This document shows, piece after piece, positions 5,932-13,207 of a stretch of 14,004 nt of DNA. Each line of letters opens with the position of its first letter. Position 1 is the stretch's first letter. Made by a program: the position numbers and the translations under genes. The DNA is from Chitinophagaceae bacterium UBA2467 (GTDB lineage Bacteria; Bacteroidota; Bacteroidia; Chitinophagales; Chitinophagaceae). The DNA is taken from the NCBI GenBank assembly GCA_002342205.1, contig DDPN01000146.1, positions 1,759 to 15,762 on the forward strand, given 5' to 3'. Under the pieces are notes generated by a model. It worked only from the letters and a program-made list of their open reading frames with translations, was not told the DNA's origin and ran no database searches.

Positions 5932-8508
5932 TTATTTGGGATCCAATGCTTTATTGATTCTATCAGCAATATCTTGCAAATGAATCTTGGACATTGTATC
6001 TGTATATACACTTGCTGAAGCAGTGGCTTCGGAACGTATCCTTTGCAAATGCGCACGTACAACAGTTTTAACATCTGACTTTTCAGCGCTTACTTGTGGT
6101 TGAGAAGAACCGCCAAATCCACCGAATCCTCCAGCAGGATTAGCTGGTGGAGGGTTTAAAATAGAAATCAGATTATTGACATATGTTTTTTGAAGGTTGC
6201 GGCGATATACGTCAATAGGCTTTTTAGTATTTAATTCAGACCAAACGCCTGCCTTTAAATCATTCATATATTCTAAAATGCCATAGGCTTTAGAACCTGC
6301 AGAAGCTTCGGCGTCAACCAATTTCGTCAACGTACGGTTACTCATGATTCTACCTAGAATATTATCCTGAACAGAACCTATAATTGTTAATGGACTCTGG
6401 CCTGTTTTTTCAAATATACTTTGATCAATCAGCCAAGTTGGTGTATTAAATAACTGCTTCTGCAAAAATTCTAAGGCTTCCTTTTGTTTCGCCTTGCTAA
6501 CTAGTTCGTATACAGGTCCTGTCTGCTCCTGTGTTTTAGGAGTTTCCATGATTCCTGCTACATATTTTGCGACATGCCCATTGTAGCGTGAAAACTGCGA
6601 AATCACTTCCTGATAGATAGTGCGCAATCCTTCAAAATCCTCATTGGACTCACGTGTCCACTCATGTAGATTAGGAACTATTCTCTTGAGATTAAGAATG
6701 CCATAATAGCTTCCTTTCATGGCGTCATCACCAACCTGCTCACTCTGTGAACGAGGATCATCAGGATTTGTCTCAGTTCCAAACCATAAGCGGTTATTCT
6801 TAAGCTTTTCAATCACCCAACTATTTAGTTTGCTTTGCTCAGCATCTGGACTCTTGAATTCTGGGAAAAGTCTATAGCCCCACTCAATCGCCCATTTATC
6901 ATAATCACCAATACGTGGGAATAATCCACTTGTATTGATTTTATCTTCTGGCTGCGCTACGTAGTTAAAACGTGCGTAATCCATAATGGATGGAGTATGT
7001 CCATTAGCCTCAACCCATGCCTTATTACGAAGATTTTCTACTGGTACAGTAGAGCTTGATCCATAGTTATGTCGTAAACCTAGTGTGTGCCCCACCTCAT
7101 GTGAGGAAACAAATCGAATCAATTCTCCCATGAGTGTATCAGGAAATTGCATTTGACGAGCTCTGGGATCTGTTGGTCCACACTGAATCATATACCAGTT
7201 TCGTAACAACTGCATCACGTTGTGATACCAATTGATATGACTTTCCATAATCTCTCCACTGCGAGGATCAGAAATACTTGGTCCACTCGCATTGGGAATA
7301 TCAGAGGGCTTATATACAATTGCAGAGTTTCTGGCATCGTCTAAACTCCAAGTGCTATCCTCTTGCTTAGTGGGCGCTCTCTTAGCTACGATTGCATTTT
7401 TGAAACCAGCTTTTTCAAAAGCAACTTGCCAGTCATTTACTCCTTGAATTAAATAAGGAACCCACTTTTCTGGTGTGGAAGGATCGATGTAAAATACAAT
7501 GGGCTTAACAGGTTCAACCAGTTCCCCTTTTTTATATTTTTCTTGGTCTTCTGGCTTAGGTTCGAGTCTCCATCTTTTTACCAGTGTTATATTTTTTACG
7601 CCCTGTGGGTTTGCATCAAAATCTGTATATCCAACTGCAAAAAAGCCAACACGAGGATCGAAATAACGAGCCTGCATAGGTGTCTTTGGTAAAATAACCA
7701 TAGAACTATTTAACTCCATGGTCATATTTCCGCCAGAAGCACCACCGCCTCCCATCATTCCTCCGCCACCAGGCGTTGGCATAGCAGGACCTCTTCCATA
7801 GGTTTTAATGGCTTTGATTTCGATATTAATTGGATATGATTTTACAGAAACCACATATGACTTATCAGCTTGAATTGCTGTTAAGCGTAAAGATGATTTC
7901 ATGGAGGAACTAAAATGCAAAACATCATTGTCTCCATTAATGAAATCCGTGATATCAATTACAGAAGTTGCAGAATCCTTGCCATATGCTTTTACATCAA
8001 AAGACTGAACTATGGGTTGAACGTTAGACTTTGAAACGGTGGTGAACATAGGAGATGTTGAATCCTTTGCATATTCACCATAGGAAATAGTACGTAAGAA
8101 AATTTTATTCTTTGGTCCTTTTTCAAATCGAACTACGTTTTGACCAATTTGGTCTCCCGCATAACCAAAAAAACTACCGCCAGCTCTTAAACCAGCTGGT
8201 GCTTGCGAAATTCTGTTTACTACCAAAATGTCTCTCAGTAATAAAGAATCAGGAATCTCAAAGAAAAATCGATCCTCTACTTTATGAACCCAAAAAAGAC
8301 CTTTAGAAGATTCTGCTTTTGAAGTAATCACTTCTTTGTAAGGTTTTGGGGCTGTAGTTGCAATTGGAGGAATACCAGGTGCACGTCTGTTTGTGTCCGG
8401 GCGAGCCTGGCTATTTTGAGCGGGGCCTGGAGCAGGTTGCTGTGCAAAAGCCATTTGCTGAAACAAAACACAGGCAGCTAATACAAGCGGGTTTAGTTTT
8501 TTAAACAT
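5932..8508 (-). CDS. Secreted zinc-dependent metalloprotease, metzincin type (DUF5117/DUF5118/DUF4953-like)
   Basis: The 858-residue protein starts with a signal peptide (MFKKL, hydrophobic to about residue 20, AFAQ cleavage site), then a Pro/Gln-rich linker. The catalytic part carries HEVGHTLGLRH (about 470-480), the full HExxHxxGxxH zinc site with Glu471 as general base, and a downstream SIMDY (about 507-511) that fits the metzincin Met-turn. The region before it (about 55-320) matches what I know as DUF5118/DUF5117 modules in Bacteroidota proteases. Gly-rich segments occur near 246-260 and 786-800. Activity outside the cytoplasm, envelope or secreted, is inferred; the substrate is unknown. 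The ATG lies 11 bases after the infC stop on the same strand with no promoter seen between, so it appears to be transcribed with thrS-infC, an unusual partner. A strong terminator follows it. Confidence 0.9.
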   Translation of the reverse strand: MFKKLNPLVLAACVLFQQMAFAQQPAPGPAQNSQARPDTNRRAPGIPPIATTAPKPYKEVITSKAESSKGLFWVHKVEDRFFFEIPDSLLLRDILVVNRISQAPAGLRAGGSFFGYAGDQIGQNVVRFEKGPKNKIFLRTISYGEYAKDSTSPMFTTVSKSNVQPIVQSFDVKAYGKDSATSVIDITDFINGDNDVLHFSSSMKSSLRLTAIQADKSYVVSVKSYPINIEIKAIKTYGRGPAMPTPGGGGMMGGGGASGGNMTMELNSSMVILPKTPMQARYFDPRVGFFAVGYTDFDANPQGVKNITLVKRWRLEPKPEDQEKYKKGELVEPVKPIVFYIDPSTPEKWVPYLIQGVNDWQVAFEKAGFKNAIVAKRAPTKQEDSTWSLDDARNSAIVYKPSDIPNASGPSISDPRSGEIMESHINWYHNVMQLLRNWYMIQCGPTDPRARQMQFPDTLMGELIRFVSSHEVGHTLGLRHNYGSSSTVPVENLRNKAWVEANGHTPSIMDYARFNYVAQPEDKINTSGLFPRIGDYDKWAIEWGYRLFPEFKSPDAEQSKLNSWVIEKLKNNRLWFGTETNPDDPRSQSEQVGDDAMKGSYYGILNLKRIVPNLHEWTRESNEDFEGLRTIYQEVISQFSRYNGHVAKYVAGIMETPKTQEQTGPVYELVSKAKQKEALEFLQKQLFNTPTWLIDQSIFEKTGQSPLTIIGSVQDNILGRIMSNRTLTKLVDAEASAGSKAYGILEYMNDLKAGVWSELNTKKPIDVYRRNLQKTYVNNLISILNPPPANPAGGFGGFGGSSQPQVSAEKSDVKTVVRAHLQRIRSEATASASVYTDTMSKIHLQDIADRINKALDPK

Positions 8509-8519
8509 GGGGGTTGTTT

Positions 8520-9149
8520 TTATTTTTTCTTTCCTTTTGGAGCAAACATTGCATGCATTCTTCGTCCTTCCATCTTAGGCATGTTTTCAAGGATACCTGC
8601 CTCAGCAAGACGTTCTGCAAATTTTAAAAGTAATAATTGGCCACGATCCTGGAATTGGATAGATCGACCTTTGAATTGCACATACGCTTTTACTTTGTTT
8701 CCTTCTTTCAAAAACTCAATGGCATGTTTCGCTTTAAAATCGAAATCATGATCATCTGTATTTGGAGTAAAACGTATTTCTTTCACCTCTGAGGCCTTAC
8801 TCTTGGCCTTCATTTCTTTCTCTTTCTTTTTCTTGTCGTAGAGAAATTTATTGTAGTCAATTATTTTACAAACAGGAGGATCCACATTGGGTGATATTTC
8901 AACAAGATCTAGACCCTGTTCCTGTGATAAACGAATAGCCTCTTGAATTGAATAGATTCCTACTTCTACATTATCCCCTACTAATCGTACTTGGGGTGAT
9001 CGGATCAAATTATTAATACGGTGTTCAGGTTCTTTGCGAGGGGGTAATTTACCTCTGAATCCATCCCGGCGTGGACCTGAAAAAGGCGGCCTGGGATTGT
9101 TTCCGGGTGGACGGGAAAACCCTCCTCCGGGATTTTGTGGTGCTGTCAT
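8520..9149 (-). CDS. infC: Translation initiation factor IF-3
   Basis: The 209-residue protein has both IF-3 domains: the N-domain starting at HRINNLIRSPQVRLVGDN (about 43-112, including DLVEISPN and PPVCKIIDY) and the C-domain (about 119-205, with KEIRFTPNTDDHDFDFK and KGRSIQF). IF-3 binds the 30S subunit, checks the start codon and keeps subunits apart. It carries an extra N-terminal tail of about 42 residues, rich in Gly, Pro and Arg and probably disordered, making it longer than typical 170-180-residue IF-3. Start is ATG at 9149, with an in-frame TAA four codons upstream, so a much earlier start is excluded. An ATT codon three codons upstream is a theoretical alternative, since E. coli infC uses AUU. 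It lies 31 bases after thrS and 11 bases before the metalloprotease gene. Confidence 0.97.
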   Translation of the reverse strand: MTAPQNPGGGFSRPPGNNPRPPFSGPRRDGFRGKLPPRKEPEHRINNLIRSPQVRLVGDNVEVGIYSIQEAIRLSQEQGLDLVEISPNVDPPVCKIIDYNKFLYDKKKKEKEMKAKSKASEVKEIRFTPNTDDHDFDFKAKHAIEFLKEGNKVKAYVQFKGRSIQFQDRGQLLLLKFAERLAEAGILENMPKMEGRRMHAMFAPKGKKK

Positions 9150-9180
9150 TGATGCAATTTAGGTGACTAAATTAGAGATT

Positions 9181-11112
9181 TTAGCTTTTACGTTGTTGAA
9201 TTTCAGTAAGTACCTCCTGGGTAAAATCCTGGAGAGATTTTGTACCAAGGTCTCCATGACCTTGACGACGAACAGAAACATGGTTTTCAAGCATTTCCTT
9301 TTCTCCTACTACAAGCATGAAGGGGACTTTAGCAAGCTCCGTATCACGTATCTTTTTACCAATTTTCTCGTTTCTCTCGTCAATAGATGAGCGTATACCC
9401 GCCTTTGTGAGTGTTTGGCATACTTCATGCGCGTAGGCAGAAAATTTATCACTGATCGGTAACACTTTTACTTGCAATGGAGCAATCCAAAGTGGAAAGC
9501 GACCTGCATAATGTTCAAGCAAAAAACCAATGAATCGTTCATGAGTACCCAATGGGGCGCGATGAATGATCAAAGGCACTTCCGCTTCGTTGTTAGTGTT
9601 GGTATAAGAAAGTTTAAACTTAATACCTGAATTGAAATCTACCTGATTGGTAGCTAAGGTGAACTCCCTTCCAATCGTACTCCAAATTTGCACGTCAATT
9701 TTAGGTCCGTAGAAAGCAGCTTCATCTTGTACTTCAACAAAAGGCGTACCTGTTTCAACGAGCACTTTGCGAACCATAGACTCTGTTTCTTTCCAAAGTG
9801 TAGGTTCATTCACATATTTCTGGCCCAACTTAGAAGGGTCATGCAAACTAAGTCGCATGACATATTTCTCAATTCCAAAAATCTTAAAATACTTAAGATA
9901 CATTTCATTCACTGCTCGGAACTCATCAAAAAATTGCTCACGACTGCAATAAATGTGCGCATCATTCATGTGTAAACATCTCACGCGCATCAGCCCAAAT
10001 AATTCGCCACTTTGTTCATATCGGTAACAGGTACCATATTCGGCGATTCGGTACGGTAAGTCTTTGTAACTTTTTGGCTCGGCATCAAAAATCTTATGAT
10101 GATGCGGACAGTTCATCGCTTTTAAATAATACTTTTCGCCATCCATTTCCATGGGTGGAAACATACTATCAGCGTAATAAGGAAGATGCCCACTTGTTAG
10201 ATACATACTCTCCTTAGCAATGTGTGGAGTCACAACACGCTTATAGCCTGCCGCCGTTTCTGTTTCTTTAGCCAGCTTTTCTAACTCCTCAATAATGATT
10301 GTACCATTCGGCATCCAAAGAGGTAGACCTGGTCCCACGTCATCATCCATTGTATAAATACCTAACTCCTTGCCCAATTTTCGGTGATCACGTTTTTTGG
10401 CCTCTTCCAACATAGCCAGATACTCATCTAACTCTTTTTGAGAAGGGAATGTGATACCGTAAACACGAGTAAGCATTTTGTTTTTTTCATTGCCTTTCCA
10501 ATAAGCTCCGGCAATGCTTGTTAGCTTAATCGCTTTAATCAAAGACGTATTAGGAATGTGAGGGCCTCTACATAAATCTGTGAAATCTCCTTGCGTGTAA
10601 AAAGTGATTTCACCATCTTGTAAACCTTCTAACAAATCAAGTTTGTATTCGTCCCCTTTTTGGTTGAAATATTGAATTGCATCCGTTTTGCTGATTTCCT
10701 TGCGCGTGAATGAACTATTTTTTTTCGCTAGCTCATTCATTTTCTTTTCCAGCAAAAGAAGATCTTCTTCTGTCATCTTACGGTCTCCCAAATCCATATC
10801 ATAATAGAAACCATTTTCAACAGCAGGTCCAACCCAGAATTTTACACCCGGAAAAACTGATTCAACTGCCTCAGCCATCAAATGCGCAGAAGAGTGCCAA
10901 AAAGTACTTTTGCCATCTGTGTCCACCCATGTTAACAATCGAAGTGCTGCATCTTGTTTAATCGGTCTAAATGCATCAACTACCACCCCATCGATGGAAG
11001 CAGCTAGTACTTTTTTTGCCAAACCTTCAGAAATACTTTTTGCAATATCTAAGGAAGTTACACCCTCATCAAAGGAGCGAACGGCACCGTCTGGAAAAGT
11101 TATTTTAATCAT
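9181..11112 (-). CDS. thrS: Threonine--tRNA ligase
   Basis: This cytoplasmic class II aminoacyl-tRNA synthetase charges tRNA-Thr. The 643 residues show the full standard architecture: TGS domain (about 1-62), editing domain with HSSAH (H73, H77) and DLCRGPH (C181, H185), the catalytic core, and the C-terminal anticodon-binding domain (from about 545). In the core the zinc ligands are Cys335 in MNCPHH, His386 in NDAHIYC and the His of IIHRAPLGTHER. Motif 2 is visible as YRYEQSGELFGLMRVR. Editing and aminoacylation sites look intact. It is first in the minus-strand unit thrS-infC-metalloprotease. The leader is only about 20 bases if the -7 box at 11137-11144 is used, leaving no room for an E. 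coli-type thrS operator or a T-box. Confidence 0.98.
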   Translation of the reverse strand: MIKITFPDGAVRSFDEGVTSLDIAKSISEGLAKKVLAASIDGVVVDAFRPIKQDAALRLLTWVDTDGKSTFWHSSAHLMAEAVESVFPGVKFWVGPAVENGFYYDMDLGDRKMTEEDLLLLEKKMNELAKKNSSFTRKEISKTDAIQYFNQKGDEYKLDLLEGLQDGEITFYTQGDFTDLCRGPHIPNTSLIKAIKLTSIAGAYWKGNEKNKMLTRVYGITFPSQKELDEYLAMLEEAKKRDHRKLGKELGIYTMDDDVGPGLPLWMPNGTIIIEELEKLAKETETAAGYKRVVTPHIAKESMYLTSGHLPYYADSMFPPMEMDGEKYYLKAMNCPHHHKIFDAEPKSYKDLPYRIAEYGTCYRYEQSGELFGLMRVRCLHMNDAHIYCSREQFFDEFRAVNEMYLKYFKIFGIEKYVMRLSLHDPSKLGQKYVNEPTLWKETESMVRKVLVETGTPFVEVQDEAAFYGPKIDVQIWSTIGREFTLATNQVDFNSGIKFKLSYTNTNNEAEVPLIIHRAPLGTHERFIGFLLEHYAGRFPLWIAPLQVKVLPISDKFSAYAHEVCQTLTKAGIRSSIDERNEKIGKKIRDTELAKVPFMLVVGEKEMLENHVSVRRQGHGDLGTKSLQDFTQEVLTEIQQRKS

Positions 11113-11136
11113 GTGAGCTTAAGGAGATAAAGAAGG

Positions 11137-11144
11137 CAAATTTA
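11137..11144 (-). promoter_or_regulatory. -7 promoter element (TAAATTTG) of the thrS-infC unit
   Basis: The minus strand reads TAAATTTG, an exact TAnnTTTG match 24 bases before the thrS ATG. No TTTG box is present at -33. A short perfect palindrome ACCCT-C-AGGGT (11163-11173) occupies that position instead. Confidence 0.5.
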
Positions 11145-11234
11145 GCAATTTGAGTCCAAAACACCCTCAGGGTAAAGAGGATGTTAAAATTGAACGCAAG
11201 TGGCAATGACAAACGGCGTAATACTCACAAAAAG

Positions 11235-11242
11235 TATCTTTG
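11235..11242 (+). promoter_or_regulatory. -7 promoter element (TATCTTTG) of the secreted-protein pair
   Basis: TATCTTTG is an exact -7 element ending 9 bases before the ATG at 11252. It overlaps an in-frame TTG at 11240, which argues against TTG as the start codon. It is divergent from the thrS promoter about 90 bases away. No -33 TTTG is seen. Confidence 0.5.
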
Positions 11243-11251
11243 CCCTCAATT

Positions 11252-12274
11252 ATGAGTGGAATGAGATTGTGGCAAACTAGTAGTCTGTCTTTGACTATCC
11301 TCTTTTCATTACAAGTAGCTGGCCAAGACCTAAGCGGTATCTGGAAGGGTTACTTTGTGACTAAAGATTACAGTCAGTACAAAGTAGAGTTTCAATTAAA
11401 ACAAACGGGTAGCCAAGCAATGGGCGTCTCCTATTCTTACCTGACAACGGTTTACTATGGAAAAGCAACCATGACTGGTCGGTGGGATGATAATGCACAG
11501 CAATTACTGATTCAAGAAAATAAAACAGTTGAAATAAAGGCTTCAGACGGTTCTGTTAATTGCTTGATGAATTATAAGCTTGGATATTCCAAATCTGGCA
11601 GGGAGGAGTATCTGGAAGGCACTTTCACAAGCAAATACGAAGAAAATTCGGATGGTATCAAAAAGGGAGATGATTGTGGCGGTGGAAGAGTATACCTACG
11701 TAGAGTAACTACCTCAGATTTCTATCCAGAACCTTTTCTGCAAAAATCCGCTGCAAAAAAAGTAATTATCAATGAAGCCCCACCAATTAAGAAAGCTAAT
11801 CCTGAAATAGCCGCTAAAAATAATGAACCACAAAAAATAGCCGAGCCAAGAACAGAAGGTCCCCAGTCAATGGCAAACAGTCAGGCGAACACACCCACGC
11901 AAAAGCAACTAGTCATTCCCTCCGTTAATAACAATCGCTTCAATGACCTTACTCAAGTTATTACTGTCAAAACACCTCAAGTTCAAATATATCTTTATGA
12001 CAATGGAGAAATTGATGGTGACACGATAACTGTTTATCTCAATAATAAAATGGTTCTATCAAATAAGAGACTGTCTACAGCTCCCATATCACTTAACCTT
12101 CTTCTCGATGAAGAAAACAGCACACAAGAGGTAACCATCGTTGCTGAAAATCTTGGAAGAATCCCGCCAAATAGTGCGCTCATGATTGTAGAGGCAGGGA
12201 TTCAACGATTCAGAGTTCAGCTTACCTCCACCGAGCAAAAAAATGCAGTGGTCAGATTTCGATATGAAAAATAA
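11252..12274 (+). CDS. Secreted protein of unknown function with C-terminal DNGxxDGD domain (paralogue A)
   Basis: From the ATG at 11252 the protein has 340 residues (ATG at 11261 would give 337). It starts with a signal peptide (hydrophobic core about 9-21, cleavage near VAG/QDLSG). The N-terminal domain (about 25-152) opens with LSGIWKGYF and is predicted mostly beta, with Cys104 and Cys142 in positions matched by Cys in the neighbouring paralogue, suggesting a disulfide. A 75-residue Lys/Asn/Pro/Gln-rich linker follows (about 158-232). The C-terminal domain (about 236-340) contains YDNGEIDGDTITVYLNN and AENLGRIPPNSALMIV. The DxGxxDGD loop resembles a calcium-binding or carbohydrate-module-type turn, but I cannot name the family. 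No catalytic motif is visible. It may act at the cell surface or periplasm. The next gene, 31 bases on, encodes a shorter relative. Confidence 0.8.
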   Translation: MSGMRLWQTSSLSLTILFSLQVAGQDLSGIWKGYFVTKDYSQYKVEFQLKQTGSQAMGVSYSYLTTVYYGKATMTGRWDDNAQQLLIQENKTVEIKASDGSVNCLMNYKLGYSKSGREEYLEGTFTSKYEENSDGIKKGDDCGGGRVYLRRVTTSDFYPEPFLQKSAAKKVIINEAPPIKKANPEIAAKNNEPQKIAEPRTEGPQSMANSQANTPTQKQLVIPSVNNNRFNDLTQVITVKTPQVQIYLYDNGEIDGDTITVYLNNKMVLSNKRLSTAPISLNLLLDEENSTQEVTIVAENLGRIPPNSALMIVEAGIQRFRVQLTSTEQKNAVVRFRYEK

Positions 12275-12305
12275 CTACTGATCTTTTTTATGCTACCTTA
12301 GTTGC

Positions 12306-13154
12306 ATGCGATATTTTGTTGCGACATTTATTTTACTATTTTTTTCTCAGACAATCGTTGCGCAGGAACTAGATGGTCGGTGGTCTGGCCGCCTGGTGAT
12401 GGCTCCCAGTGGGTGCTTCGCAGTATACAATATTGAATTTTCAATTCAAGAAAAAGACGGAAAGATAACTGGCACCGCACACCACTTTTCAGATTCATTC
12501 AATTATGTCCGAAAAAAAATAATTGGCACTTATTCTAAGGACAGTAATACGCTTTTAATTGAAGAAGGAGAGATAGTAGATTTCAAAATCAAAGAAGACT
12601 GTGTGCCCTGTATGAAGTCTTACAGATTAACTTATCACAAAGGTTCAGGTTCTACTATTACAGATGAGCAAATAAGAGGAAGCTGGTCCTCCCCTGCCAG
12701 CAAAGCGGCAGATGGTAAAGCTAGTTGTGATCCCGGAACAATTGTTTTAAATCGCCAAACTAAAACTACCTCTACCCCTATAAATAAATCGGATGAGTTA
12801 CGAGATAAAAAAAATATACTTGTTCGTGAAATTCGGTTAGACAGCAGCGTTGCAAAAATTGAGTTATTTGACAATGGCCAGATTGATGGAGATACAGTCT
12901 CTGTTTATGTTAACAACCGCTCAGTCGTTTTTAAGCAATTACTACGCGCTCAGCCCATAACTTTTTCTGTTCCTGTCGATCAAAAACGAAGTGTACAAGA
13001 AGTTGTAATGGTAGGTGAAAACCTAGGAACTATACCCCCGAACACGGCATTAATGATTGTTACGGCTGGTAAAGAAAGATATCAGCTATATCTAACTGCA
13101 GACGAAAAAAGAAATGCCTTGGTTCGCTTCGTATATGAAAAAGGCAAGCAATAA
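12306..13154 (+). CDS. Secreted protein of unknown function with C-terminal DNGxxDGD domain (paralogue B)
   Basis: The 282-residue protein has a clear signal peptide (MRYFVATFILLFFSQTIVAQ, cleavage before ELDGRW). Its domain order copies that of the preceding gene: an N-terminal beta-rich domain (about 21-150) beginning LDGRWSGR and a C-terminal domain (about 172-279) with FDNGQIDGDTVSVYVNN and GENLGTIPPNTALMIVTAG. The C-terminal halves align over their whole length without large gaps; the N-terminal halves are much more diverged. The linker is only about 20 residues against about 75 in the neighbour. Cys37, Cys99, Cys102 and Cys141 are present, and two of these align with the neighbour's pair. 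A tandem duplication followed by divergence is likely. Function is unknown and no active-site motif is seen. A poor -7-like TACCTTAG precedes the ATG (12294-12301), so it is probably co-transcribed with the first gene. Confidence 0.82.
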   Translation: MRYFVATFILLFFSQTIVAQELDGRWSGRLVMAPSGCFAVYNIEFSIQEKDGKITGTAHHFSDSFNYVRKKIIGTYSKDSNTLLIEEGEIVDFKIKEDCVPCMKSYRLTYHKGSGSTITDEQIRGSWSSPASKAADGKASCDPGTIVLNRQTKTTSTPINKSDELRDKKNILVREIRLDSSVAKIELFDNGQIDGDTVSVYVNNRSVVFKQLLRAQPITFSVPVDQKRSVQEVVMVGENLGTIPPNTALMIVTAGKERYQLYLTADEKRNALVRFVYEKGKQ

Positions 13155-13190
13155 TTTTCTTAAAAAGATTGCCAGGGTAAAAATCAGACT

Positions 13191-13198
13191 TAATTTCG
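13191..13198 (+). promoter_or_regulatory. Candidate promoter of the ABC-F gene (-7 TAATTTCG)
   Basis: TAATTTCG matches TAnnTTTG at all but one base and ends 9 bases before the ATG at 13208. ATTG lies 19 bases upstream (13168-13171), the same -33 variant and spacing seen before rpmI. Confidence 0.4.
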
Positions 13199-13207
13199 CG
13201 GCGCACT

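Noticed and set aside
9688..9975. 95-residue plus-strand frame inside thrS
   Set aside because: It is antisense to the conserved catalytic core of thrS, has no promoter or homology signs, and its sequence looks like a frame shadow. The same applies to frames at 10710-10961 and 10910-11116.
11113..11136. Threonine operator or T-box control of thrS
   Set aside because: With the -7 box at 11137-11144 the leader is only about 20 bases, too short for either structure, and no tRNA-like stem is visible.
11240..11251. TTG start for the first secreted protein
   Set aside because: It overlaps the -7 promoter element at 11235-11242; the ATG at 11252 or 11261 gives a normal signal peptide.
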